Below are positions 20,965 through 31,276 of a stretch of DNA of 64,000 nucleotides, one piece after another. The notes under the pieces are model-generated. The model worked only from the letters and a program-made list of their open reading frames with translations, had not been told where the DNA came from and ran no database searches. A program made the translations under genes and the position numbers. The stretch is from the NCBI GenBank assembly GCA_030674185.1, contig JAPXFY010000026.1:51426746-51490745 (forward strand). Direction: 5' to 3'. Source of the stretch: Monoplex corrugatus. Lineage: Eukaryota > Mollusca > Gastropoda > Littorinimorpha > Ranellidae. Numbering within the stretch: the stretch's first letter is position 1; each line of letters opens with the position of its first letter.

Positions 20965-21138
20965 GAGCGTATCAATTTCCATCTCAATGATCAACACCGC
21001 AGGTGTCTATCTCTCAGGCCTGATTGATGTCAGGTATACATATCATGAAAGGAAGCGTAGAGTGCAGTCCTGTCATTTTCCACCTCAATCCTCTCTGTAA
21101 CTCCATAGCATCATGATCATCATCTCTGTTATCAATAA
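20965..21138 (+). mobile_element. SINE body, 3' portion (same family as 37673-38056)
   Basis: The part from TGATCAACACCGCAGGTGTC through GGAAGCGTAGAGTGCAGTCC to CATAGCATCATGATCATCAT parallels the last 190 bp of the SINE at 37673-38056. The tRNA-related head is missing or unrecognisable. The tail runs straight into MITE copy 2. Confidence 0.6.
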
Positions 21139-21334
21139 CCCTTTGACTCCCGCAGCCCATCCACCATTTGCAAAAAAAAACCCTTAACCTTTTGACTCCC
21201 TCACCCTATCTATCGGCTTCCTGCAGAAAGCTGGTGGATAGGGTGAGGGAATCAAAGGGTTAGGTCTTTGCTTTGCTAGCATGGTCGGCAATGCAGGATG
21301 GTGGTGGACAGGGTGCGGGAGTCAAAGGGTTAAA
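21139..21334. mobile_element. Nested-palindrome MITE, copy 2 (most complete)
   Basis: Outer inverted ends AACCCTTTGACTCCCGCA...TGCGGGAGTCAAAGGGTT enclose a second inverted pair (CTTTTGACTCCCTCACCCTA... against ...TAGGGTGAGGGAATCAAAGG). The right end is followed by TTAA; the left reads ATAA. An (ATC)n run follows at 21339-21360. Confidence 0.75.
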
Positions 21335-21508
21335 TTATCCATCATCATCATCATCATCATAGCATGGTGAACGTTGTCCCAGATCCTGTGTCCTTCTCCT
21401 GGTGACCTATCTCACTTTCGTTTTTTGTTTGTTTGTATTTCCATCGTGCCTTGGATAAATAAAACTGGTGTTACTGGAGTGTCGTGGGGTGGTCAGTTTA
21501 CTGGTTTG

Positions 21509-21524
21509 TGTGTGTGTGTGTGTG

Positions 21525-21577
<53 letters not shown>

Positions 21578-21659
21578 ATGTGTGTATGTGTGTGTGTGTA
21601 TGTATGTGTGTATGTGTGTATGTGTATGTGTGTATGTGTATGTGTGTATGTGTAAGTGT

Positions 21660-21702
<43 letters not shown>

Positions 21703-21712
21703 TATGTGTGGT
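21509..21712. repeat. GT compound microsatellite
   Basis: (GT)n followed by a compound phrase with TATGTGTATGTGTGTATG and TGTAAGTGTG. The same phrase recurs at 24172-24600 on the other side of the I-like LINE. Confidence 0.95.
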
Positions 21713-21749
21713 CTTTGATTTAATGTCTATTCACTAAAGTGATTTTAGA

Positions 21750-21750
<1 letters not shown>

Positions 21751-21793
<43 letters not shown>

Positions 21794-21815
21794 GGGGGGT
21801 GGGGGGGTGGGGGGG
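21751..21815. repeat. A40 homopolymer followed by G-rich run
   Basis: About 40 A residues are followed by GGGGGGTGGGGGGGTGGGGG. On the plus strand this is not the poly(A) tail of the minus-strand LINE next to it. Confidence 0.85.
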
Positions 21816-22051
21816 ATGATAAGAGGAGTGAAGAGAATATTTGAAAATTGTCAATTTTGAACTTGAGAAAAGATGATCCAGAAAACAACTGTTTTGAAGA
21901 GGGGAAAGTAAAACTAACAAATAATGTTATCATAATTAACGATTTAAACAAACAAACTAACAAACAAAATTGAAAAATATCTGGAAGAAACGAAGAAAAA
22001 AATAAAACTAATAATTGACTAACCATAACAGTGAACAAGTGAAATAACATT

Positions 22052-24171
22052 TTAAAGGTAATTCGCTATAGGACTTTTTGACAGGCTAACAAAAAATTCA
22101 TACAGTAATGATGATGAGGCAAATATATCAGAAACTGTACTCATAGATAGTGTTGGAATATGTCGTTTTACCTTAACGCAAGAAAGAATATGACTATGTG
22201 TTATCTTCTTTCCACACAGACATACTATGTTCTTGGTGTATTTTGTTTTGAATGCATCAAGTTTCCATCTATACATAAGGGATTGTATAATTCTGCTGGC
22301 ATGAAGCTGCTTAAGTATTTTGCTAACTTCAAAGTTCATGTGACAGTTATCATACTTTTTCTGTTTTAATTGGAACTGCTTCCAGACGTAGTTGTCTACT
22401 AAAGTGTAATTCTCGTGCAACGAGAGAGAAAGCTGGATATTGTTTGAATCTGGTGAGTTATTAGCTCCCCGTTTGGCAGCCCTGTCAACTTTATCATTAT
22501 AACGAAAAGAACTATGAGAAGGTATCCAGCAGAAAGTAATATCAGTGCCTCTTAAAGATAAATTATGAATCAAGTGACTAATTTCCAGAATCATTTCTGA
22601 TCTTGTTTGTAATTTTGATAATTCAAGAGCCTGAAGTACTGATTTTGAATCAACGCAAAAAAGTGTTTGAAAAATTGTCCTAGGAAGACTTATCATAAAG
22701 TTTAAAGCCATTAATATTGCAAAAAGTTCAGCTGTAAAGACAGATTTATCAAGTCCTATGTAGAAAGATTTTTCAATTTTGAGAGCAGGTATTAAAAACG
22801 CTGAGCCTGCTTTTCTTTCAATTACTGATCCATCAGTGTAAATTTTCAAATGATCGGAATATAAGTCGTCAATATGACATTTAACCTGACTTGCCAGTAA
22901 GTTTACATTGTCTCCTTTTTTTAAGTTAGTGTGATGTACGTCAAATTGTGCTCTTTGGAGTTCCCAACTGGGTACTGGCGAAAAGGAAGGTCTTATAGAT
23001 ACAGGATCTACGTGTAGATCAATTCCTGAACCTTTCATGACGTCAGATGTGTATGTTGCAAGAGTGACCTGTGAAGATATTGATTTAGCTCTTTTTGGAA
23101 AGTCGGTATCTGATCTCAGTTTAATTTCTGTTTCAGAGATGTTTTGTACAGTGGTGTGTCTTAACAAAAATTTAGTAGAAGCGACTTTCCTTTGCTCATC
23201 AAGTGGCAACAGTTTGATTTCATTATATGTGCGAAGACAGGAAGCATGCATTGGAAGACCCAGTGCAAGTTTGAAACCTTTACAATCTATGCTCTGCAGT
23301 TTTTTCAGTAAGTGTTTCGGTGCACTGAAGAAGATTTCTTGGGCATAGGTTAATTTAGATCTAACAAGCGATTTACAAAGATGAACAAGTGTTGATGAAT
23401 CTTGACCCCATGCCTGTTTGCGAACTATTTTTAAGAAATTTAAACTTTTTTGAGCTTTGGTTAATAAGTATTCAATATGCTGATTCCAAGATAATTTTGC
23501 CGTAAGAAAAACTCCTAAGAATTTAATTGACTCATTAAACTGAAGAAGAGTATCTCCCAGTTTGAAAGTGGGAATATTTACTGGGTTAGCTCCATTATTA
23601 AATAAAACTATTTTCGATTTTTCCAGGGATAGATGTAACCCATTTTCTACCATGTATCGTGCTATTTTATCAAGTTCTAATTGGTAGCATTTGCGTGTAT
23701 AATTAATACAGCGCAAAGGAGTTTTCCTTTTCATATTTACCTGCATCCACATGCATAAATCGTCAGCATATTGAGCTAAAACTACATGCTTAGATACTTT
23801 ACTGGGTAAGTCGTGCATTAATATCATGAAAAGAAGGGGAGCTATAACGGATCCCTGAGGGATACCCATTTGAAGAATTCGTTTCGTGGAATATACATTT
23901 TCAATCCTCGTTTGAAATACTCTGTTTTCTAAGAAACACTTAACATAGTCAAAAATGTGACCAGTCAGCCCAATACTTTTAAATTTAAATAACAATCTGG
24001 AATGCCACACTTGATCGTATGCTTTCGTTATATCAAAAAATGTAGCTAAAACACATTGACGTCTTGCAAATTGTTGTTTTATGTTAGTAGTTAGCTTTGT
24101 TAGGATTTCTACTGGTGACCTGCCTTTTCGAAATCCTGCCTGATTTACTGGTATTATTTTATTCTTTTCAC
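22052..24171 (-). mobile_element. I-like LINE with reverse transcriptase and RNase H, 5'-truncated but open
   Basis: One uninterrupted minus-strand frame runs from the microsatellite edge at about 24170 to the stop at 22052 (about 700 codons). It enters within the RT (QAGFRKGRSPVEIL, FFDITKAYDQVWHSRL), continues through GIPQGSVIAPLLFMI, and has the active site QYADDLCMW (about 23755-23780). An RNase H domain follows: IYTDGSV, FTAELFAILMAL, CVDSKSVLQAL and CWIPSHS..R.NDKVDRAAK. It ends with a short cysteine motif (CLCGKKITHSHILSC). RT plus RNase H in one frame places it near the I/Nimb/Ingi LINEs. The upstream endonuclease and first ORF are absent. The open frame and intact active sites suggest a recent insertion. 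Confidence 0.85.
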
Positions 24172-24239
24172 ATGTGTATGTGTGTGTAAGTGTGTGTATG
24201 TGTGTGTGTGTGTGTGTGTATGTGTGTATGTGTAAGTGT

Positions 24240-24282
<43 letters not shown>

Positions 24283-24395
24283 TATGTGTAAGTGTGTGTA
24301 TGTGTGTGTGTGTATGTGTGTGTGTGTGTATGTGTGTATGTGTAAGTGTGTGTATGTGTGTGTGTGTGTATGTGTGTATGTGTAAGTGTGTGTAT

Positions 24396-24469
<74 letters not shown>

Positions 24470-24524
24470 TATGTGTAAGTGTGTGTATGTGTGTGTGTGT
24501 GTGTATGTGTGTATGTGTAAGTGT

Positions 24525-24581
<57 letters not shown>

Positions 24582-24600
24582 GTTTGTTTGTTTGTTTGTT
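24172..24600. repeat. GT compound microsatellite with higher-order pattern
   Basis: A phrase combining GTGTGTATGTGTGTATG and TGTAAGTGTGTGTATG recurs about six times, separated by (GT)n of different lengths, and ends in (TTTG)n. The LINE frame stops abruptly where it begins. Confidence 0.95.
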
Positions 24601-24839
24601 TCGCCTTTTCACTTGGTCTGCTTCACGACTGTATCTGTGTATCTTATCTTCAAAAAAAGAAAAGAGAAATAAAACAATTATTTCTTCATTTTATTGGTCT
24701 GTTCTTTTCTTTGAAGATAAAACACGCATAGGCATATGCCATTTACATGTAACCGAGACTGTTCCAATGACAGGTCTATACAATACAGTATAAAACAAAA
24801 GGTGTAAGCTTACTAAAGAAATAAACTAGGTAGGACTTC

Positions 24840-24992
24840 AGAACCTGGCCAGCTCATGGGTTTATGTGCAGGCGTAAGATTTGTGCCATGATCACCATCA
24901 CGTGGCATCTGTGACGTTATTGCATATGGAATTCGTTCCGAGCGCGAAGACGTCATCTTGAGAAACTGAAACTGAAACTGAAACTGAAATAT
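24840..24992 (-). repeat. Dispersed repeat, copy A
   Basis: On the minus strand it starts with (TTTCAG)n, then TCTCAAGATGACGTC, GCGCTCGGAACGAATT and TGCACATAAACCCATGA. The same sequence is on the plus strand at 34965-35105. The body is over 80 percent alike by eye. Confidence 0.7.
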
Positions 24993-25107
24993 CACGACTG
25001 AGTGATTATTGTCTGTAGTCGGATGTTTATTACGTAGTGTTAGCTTTGTGCTTCATATGACCCTTCCTCACTACTGTCTATTTTGAAACCCTGCAAGCAC
25101 AGAGTGC

Positions 25108-25189
25108 TTTGTGTGTGTGTATGTGTGTGTGTGTGTGTGCGTATGTGTGTGTGTGGTGTGGTGTGGTGTGGTGTGGTGTGGTGTGGTGT

Positions 25190-25246
<57 letters not shown>
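25108..25246. repeat. GT / GTGTG microsatellite
   Basis: (GT)n, then (GTGTG)n-like units (GGTGTGGTGT), then (GT)n. Confidence 0.95.
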
Positions 25247-25248
<2 letters not shown>

Positions 25249-25345
25249 GCTAAATGATTCCACGAGGTAATTGCTAGCAGATTTGGTGAACGCATACGGA
25301 ATTGTCTGTCTGCGATGCGTCCCTCTTGAATAAACTCCAAACTGA
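25246..25345 (-). repeat. Dispersed repeat (CGGACAATTCCAT family), inverse copy
   Basis: In minus orientation it contains TTCAAGAGGGACGCATCGCA and GACAATTCCGTATGCG, matching the copies at 15660 and 20395. Confidence 0.55.
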
Positions 25346-25487
25346 AATGTAGATTGTTTTATAATAATGATAATAATATTTACAGTGTTTCTGAGGCGCC
25401 AAACCCTGACACTTCAAATCAAAGCGGACCCACGCACCAGACATGCTCACACTATCAACGCAGGCCACCTTACAATACGCGGAAAAC

Positions 25488-25577
25488 ACACACACCACAC
25501 ACACAACACACACACACAAAAACACACACACACACACACACCCCACACACACACACACACACACCACACACACCACA
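25488..25577. repeat. CA microsatellite
   Basis: (CA)n with CCACACA interruptions. It lies just beyond the 3' end of the L2-like fragment. Confidence 0.9.
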
Positions 25578-25597
25578 TACAAACTGATAGAAAGAGG

Positions 25598-26275
25598 CAG
25601 CGCAGAATTTATTGTCAGGAAAAGAGATGGGTTTTTAAATTGTATTTAAAAGCAAAAAGTGTAGGTGATAGACGAAGGGACAATGGAAGTTTATTCCAGG
25701 CAGATGGTCCCGAAACAGCAAAAGAATGCTGGCTGACAGTTGATGGTTTACATCTAGGAACCTGAAGGGAAAGAGCTTCTGAAGCTGAGCAAAAGGTGTG
25801 AGTTGGCGAATAAATGTTAATGTCACAAAGGTATGATGGAGCAGACTGGTGAATAGATTTGTAACACAAGGTATCCAGCTTATATTCAGTTCTGTTCAAA
25901 ACAGGCAACCAGTGAAGAGAGCCAAAGAGAGGACTGACATGATCAACAATTATTTTCCTGAGATCAAGACAAGCAGCTGCGTTTTGTGTGCGTTGCAGAC
26001 AAAAGAGAGAAGAAGCTGGTAGTCCAGAAAGGACAGCATTACAGTAATCAAGACGAAACGAAATAAGAGATGTCACAAGCTTAGATGCAGCCTCAGTTGG
26101 ATGTAATCTTCGAATGTAACCAATGCGCCGAATCTGATAGTAGCGTGATTGACAGGTCTGCGTCAGAAACTCTGCATAGAAAGAGTGTTGTCCAAGGTGA
26201 CACCCAGGTTCTTGACAGAATCAGAGAGAAGGATGATGTTGTCACGTAGCTGGATGGTATTAAGCGTACTAAAGG
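25598..26275 (-). pseudogene. L2/CR1-like LINE, 3' end
   Basis: The minus-strand frame at 25615-26076 carries the signature end of L2/CR1-type elements: FRLDYCNAVLSGLP, LQRTQNAAACLDLRK, LHWLPVLNR and GPSAWNKLPLSLR, ending LKTHLFS. An AATAAA lies 10 bases past the stop (minus strand, near 25603). Further upstream coding (to about 26275) is frame-broken. The plus-strand RTE-like copy starts directly after it, so its 5' part is lost. Confidence 0.8.
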
Positions 26276-26277
26276 CA

Positions 26278-27632
26278 AAGATATGTCAAAATCAATTTTT
26301 ACTGCACTTCCAAAGAAGACAGGGGCTATAGAATGCGAACCCCATCGCACAATCAGTTTGATGAGTCATATAACCAAGATCCTATTACGAATAATCATGA
26401 TGAGGACAAGGAATAGAATCAAAAGACAAAATAGCAGATGAACAGTGTGGATTTGTGGAAGGGAAAGGAACTATTAATGTCATATACATCCTAAGAACTG
26501 TCATAGAGAGGTCAATCGAAATGAACAAGGAGTCATATTTATGCTTTGTTGATTATACCAAGGCTTTCGATCGGGTAAGACATGAAGAATTGGTCAACCA
26601 ACTAGAAAGACTCAATATTGATGGAAAAGATCTACGAATAATCAGAAATATGTATTGGGAACAAACAGCTGCAATGAGAATAAAAAACGATATAAGCTCT
26701 TACCAAAACATCAAAAGAGGAGTCAGATAGAGTTGTGTTTTGTCACATCTGTTTTCACTTTACAGCGAAAATATCATGATAAATCTAGAGGAAGACCCTG
26801 GATTAAAGGTTGGAGGAAAAATGATAAACAACAATCGATACGCAGATGACACCGTGCTAATTGCAGAAAATGAAAGGGACCTACAAAACCTTGTGAATAT
26901 ACTTGAAATAGAAAGCAAATGTAAGGGGTTGGAACTAAAAGCAGGAAAAGACTGAAGTCATGGTGATCAGTAAAAAACATGAAATCCCTTCATGCAAAAT
27001 AACAGCAAACGGCACAACCTTGAGACAGGTTGATAAGTTTAAATACCTGGGAATGATCATTTCACTAGACGGCAGATGCACATCAGAAATAGCTAGCAGA
27101 ATCGGCCAAGCCAAAACAGCATTCAAGAAGATGAAAAGCATTTTCACCAACAAATGCCTATCAATTAACATCAGGAAGAGAGTTCTGAAATGTTATATAG
27201 AACCAATACTGTTGTACGGTTGCGAGGCGTGGACAGTCAACAAGCAAAGCCAGAACAAGATTGAAGCAGCCGAGATGTGGTTTCTAAGAAGGATGTTGAG
27301 AGTTCCATGGACAGCAAAGAAAACAAACAAGACAGTCTTGATGGAGGCGGACACAAGTAGATCATTCATAAGGAATATTAGGAAAAGACAGGCAACATTC
27401 ATAGGCCATTTTATGAGGAAAGGGGAATTGGAACACATGGTCACAACGGGAAAGCTGGAGGGAAAGAGAGTACCGGGTAGACCCAGGGAGGAGATGCTAG
27501 ACGGACTTGCAGAGTGGCTGGGGACAAGGAGGGTGGAAGAGATGCTTGAGGCAACAAGAGATAAAGACAGATGGAAGTCCATAATCGCCAACGCCATGCG
27601 ACAAGGCACCTGATGATGATGATGATGATGAG
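26278..27632 (+). pseudogene. RTE-like LINE, second copy (C-terminal half of RT to the 3' end)
   Basis: It starts at SIFTALPKKTGAIECEPHRT and is 5'-truncated. The coding is split by a frameshift near 26440, an in-frame stop at 26728 (RGVR* where the other copy has RGVRQGC) and a frameshift near 26950. The active site RYADDTVLIA is intact. The last part (26960-27613) is open and ends AMRQGT, followed by a TGATGA tail to 27632. Its C-terminal half is more complete than in the copy at 6986-8597. Confidence 0.85.
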
Positions 27633-28274
27633 AGGCAAGTTGTGTAAGATATTGAGAAGCTGCAAGACTTACACATTCCACATGTCAAAATGGTTGGTAA
27701 CACGATGAATCAACGAAATAGATCTCGTACAACTTAATTGCCATTTTGAGTTTACTCTTGAAGTCTTCACAATACATGTAGTAAAATGGTATATTTTGCT
27801 GTCTCATGGATTTTGCCGTGGGTTGGTCATCGGTCCTAGCTCCAACACTGGCCCAGTCTCTCGGAACTGTTTCTTTGTGAATAGATCCCCAAACCAAGGG
27901 TGCGGAATAGGGCTAGGATTAGTGTTAGGGTTAAATTAGCATATGCGTTTTCAAAAGTAGTGACGTCCGACAGTGTATCCATGCGCGAAATGTGCTGGGC
28001 GGAGAGAGACCTAAACAGCACCTGGCCATTCGTTCTGTCTTCAAAATGGAAGACGTGACGAATTGAAAATATCTCAAGGCAGTCCTCTCTATCCACGCTT
28101 TACTTTTCCCAAAATGTAAAGGCTCAGGCACCCCAGTTATAAGTAACAGTGGTCAGATTACTTAGCAAGCTGGCTAACCTGTAACAGAGCCGTGGATTCA
28201 AGACCCGATGTCCGGAGTTCAGTCCCAGCCCACGACTATTAAAACCCCATCTTAATGGTCCCACCATTCTGCGG
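27633..28274. other. No gene seen
   Basis: Unique-looking sequence. A short phrase with TTAGTGTTAGGGTTAAATTA (27918-27940) resembles degenerate telomeric repeats but is too short to call. Confidence 0.5.
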
Positions 28275-28535
28275 GCCCCAGTACCTCAGTTGGTTTGAGC
28301 GTCAGATTCACATGCTAATAGTTAAGGGTTCGAATCCCGGGGCGTGCTACATCAAAACTGGCCATCTCACTGTTCTATGATAACATCATTGTTGTTCTGG
28401 TGGTGTCAGTATAAGATTAGATAAGCCCCCCCCCCCCTTCCCCCACTTCCCTGGGATGGTTATCCCCGTCGGTCATATCACCTGAGGATGTGTCGACGTA
28501 AAAACTGAACTAAACCAACCAACCCACCATTCTGC
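28275..28535 (+). mobile_element. tRNA-derived SINE
   Basis: A tRNA-like head (28275-28345) starts GCCCCAGTACCTCAGTTGG and ends GGGTTCGAATCCCGGGGC; its first and last five bases pair. The A box (CAGTTGG end) and B box (GGTTCGAATCC) are good matches to pol III promoters. An unrelated body follows, with a C run at 28427-28440 and the tail AACCAACCAACCC. It differs from the SINE at 37673. Confidence 0.65.
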
Positions 28536-28599
28536 TGTGTCAGCTTGTATTTCATAGATTCCACCCCCTCAATTTCCATTTCAAGATCTTTCCAGCTCA

Positions 28600-28692
28600 G
28601 GTTCAGGTAACAGACTGCAGATTGGGTGGAGCGCATATGATATTGTCCGAGTGCAATGAATGCCTCCTGAATAAATTTCAAAGTCCAAATTC
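28600..28692 (-). repeat. Dispersed repeat (CGGACAATTCCAT family), inverse copy
   Basis: Minus-strand TTCATTGCACTCGGACAATA and ATGCGCTCCACCCAATCTG match 20395-20510. Confidence 0.6.
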
Positions 28693-28884
28693 CAAATAGT
28701 AAAGCGTATTACCCCAAACTAACAGTAAAGCGATGATCACCGTTTATAAACTGTTGTGTTAACCATACTCCTGCATGGTGTAGAAGCCTGCCAAGTATTT
28801 GCTGTTGGATTATGGCAGCTTTGTATGATAGGCTATACGTTCACAACATTTATAATCTGGTACATCGGATTTACCAGCGCGTAC

Positions 28885-28972
28885 GTTAACCCTTTGACTC
28901 CCGCACCCTATCCACTGACTGCAAAAACTTAACCCTTTGACTCCCTCACCCTATCCACCAGCTTCCTGCAAC
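28885..28972. mobile_element. Nested-palindrome MITE, copy 3 (left half only)
   Basis: TTAACCCTTTGACTCCCGCA, then TTAACCCTTTGACTCCCTCA and CCACCAGCTTCCTGCA. The sequence breaks off at the centre of the palindrome, as if half of the hairpin were deleted. The 24-bp satellite begins 90 bp later. Confidence 0.7.
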
Positions 28973-29062
28973 CGAAATTGATTTCAGTCTGTGTTGTCCA
29001 TCCCTTGGTTTGATTTTAAGACATAAGCATGAAAATGATGGTGTGAACATAAGAAAATATAT

Positions 29063-30565
29063 AACTAAACCAACATTAACAGATATAACTAAACCAACAT
29101 TAACAGATATAACTAAACCAACATTAACAGATATAACTAAACCAACATTAACAGATATAACTAAACCAACATTAACAGATATAACTAAACCAACATTAAC
29201 AGATATAACTAAACCAACATTAACAGATATAACTAAACCAACATTAACAGATATAACTAAACCAACATTAACAGATATAACTAAACCAACATTAACAGAT
29301 ATAACTAAACCAACATTAACAGATATAACTAAACCAACATTAACAGATATAACTAAACCAACATTAACAGATATAACTAAACCAACATTAACAGATATAA
29401 CTAAACCAACATTAACAGATATAACTAAACCAACATTAACAGATATAACTAAACCAACATTAACAGATATAACTAAACCAACATTAACAGATATAACTAA
29501 ACCAACATTAACAGATATAACTAAACCAACATTAACAGATATAACTAAACCAACATTAACAGATATAACTAAACCAACATTAACAGATATAACTAAACCA
29601 ACATTAACAGATATAACTAAATCAACATTAACAGATATAACTAAACCAACATTAACAGATATAACTAAATCAACATTAACAGATATAACTAAACCAACAT
29701 TAACAGATATAACTAAACCAACATTAACAGATATAACTAAACCAACATTAACAGATATAACTAAACCAACATTAACAGATATAACTAAACCAACATTAAC
29801 AGATATAACTAAACCAACATTAACAGATATAACTAAACCAACATTAACAGATATAACTAAACCAACATTAACAGATATAACTAAACCAACATTAACAGAT
29901 ATAACTAAATCAACATTAACAGATATAACTAAACCAACATTAACAGATATAACTAAATCAACATTAACAGATATAACTAAACCAACATTAACAGATATAA
30001 CTAAACCAACATTAACAGATATAACTAAACCAACATTAACAGATATAACTAAACCAACATTAACAGATATAACTAAACCAACATTAACAGATATAACTAA
30101 ACCAACATTAACAGATATAACTAAATCAACATTAACAGATATAACTAAATCAACATTAACAGATATAACTAAATCAACATTAACAGATATAACTAAACCA
30201 ACATTAACAGATATAACTAAATCAACATTAACAGATATAACTAAACCAACATTAACAGATATAACTAAACCAACATTAACAGATATAACTAAACCAACAT
30301 TAACAGATATAACTAAACCAACATTAACAGATATAACTAAACCAACATTAACAGATATAACTAAACCAACATTAACAGATATAACTAAACCAACATTAAC
30401 AGATATAACTAAATCAACATTAACAGATATAACTAAACCAACATTAACAGATATAACTAAACCAACATTAACAGATATAACTAAACCAACATTAACGATA
30501 TAACTAAATCAACATTAACAGATATAACTAAACCAACATTAACAGATATAACTAAATCAACATTA
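29063..30565. repeat. 24-bp satellite, about 62 almost identical copies
   Basis: The unit ATAACTAAACCAACATTAAC plus AGAT repeats about 62 times over 1.5 kb. The only common variant is CCA to TCA, present in roughly ten units. On the plus strand it is open for 497 codons as TKPTLTDI (or TKSTLTDI) repeats from 29010. I regard this as a repeat without coding function: no splice sites or coding flanks are visible. A 2-base deletion near 30496 ends the frame. Confidence 0.95.
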
Positions 30566-30949
30566 AATGCTTCAGTTACAAAATCTTAATTCACAGACTC
30601 GAGAAATTAAATGAATGTTATTCAAACTCATTGCTATCATACCAAATTATGAAAACAATCTTTAAACTTTGACAGGTCTATGTTGTCAAATGGCTGATGT
30701 ACTTTATCGCCTGCAGAGACATGTGCAGTGAGAAATGCTTGTCAGAAATTTTGTTTGTTTGTTTTATAATTTTCTTGTAAAAACGATGATTATAGAATGG
30801 CTTGACCGCGTTTTTTTTTACATCCAGCCTGCATTGAGGGTTCACACTAATACAAGAATACTAAAACAAAATGCTCTTAGACAGTCTATATGAATACAAA
30901 TAAATTATACTAATGAAAAAAAAAATGCAACCCTAATAATGTAAAATTA
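30566..30949. other. AT-rich stretch, no feature seen
   Basis: No exon, transposon or tandem repeat recognised. Confidence 0.5.
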
Positions 30950-31150
30950 GAGTGCCAGTAACATTAACAAAGTTGGTGACAATCACAACGACAATGATTT
31001 TTTTCCCCCTACGATATAAATCATTGGCTAAAAGTAATTTTTCAAATTTGCCGTTGCTAATTTACAGATCTGTATAGAACTGAAGATACTGAACAAAAAA
31101 ATACATCAATCATATATTTGGGAAACCAAAGAATAACGGCATTTGTTGTC

Positions 31151-31157
<7 letters not shown>
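30950..31157. repeat. Duplicated segment, copy 1
   Basis: A 208-bp sequence beginning GAGTGCCAGTAACATTAACA and ending GTTGTCATTTGAGAGA is repeated in direct orientation at 33693-33898 with only a few differences. Each copy is followed by a GA array. Confidence 0.9.
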
Positions 31158-31209
<52 letters not shown>

Positions 31210-31234
31210 CAGACAGACAGACAGACAGACAGGA

Positions 31235-31270
<36 letters not shown>
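31158..31270. repeat. GA microsatellite with GACAGACA block
   Basis: (GA)n, (GACA)n, AGGAAGACAG and (GA)n. The part from ACAGGAAGACAG (31229) to 31270 is repeated at 33519 on the other side of the LINE. Confidence 0.95.

Positions 31271-31276
<6 letters not shown>

Noticed and set aside
21751..21790. Poly(A) tail of the I-like LINE
   Set aside because: The A run is on the plus strand while the LINE is on the minus strand, so the tail would have to appear as T.
27915..27942. Interstitial telomeric repeat
   Set aside because: Only two or three imperfect TTAGGG-like units; chance cannot be excluded.
28275..28345. Functional tRNA gene
   Set aside because: The anticodon arm does not pair properly and the sequence is followed by a SINE-like body and CCAACC tail, so it is a SINE head.
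29010..30503. 497-codon plus-strand frame of TKPTLTDI repeats as a real protein
   Set aside because: It is a pure 24-bp tandem array with no coding flanks, and the first codons come from unique AT-rich sequence without a recognisable domain.
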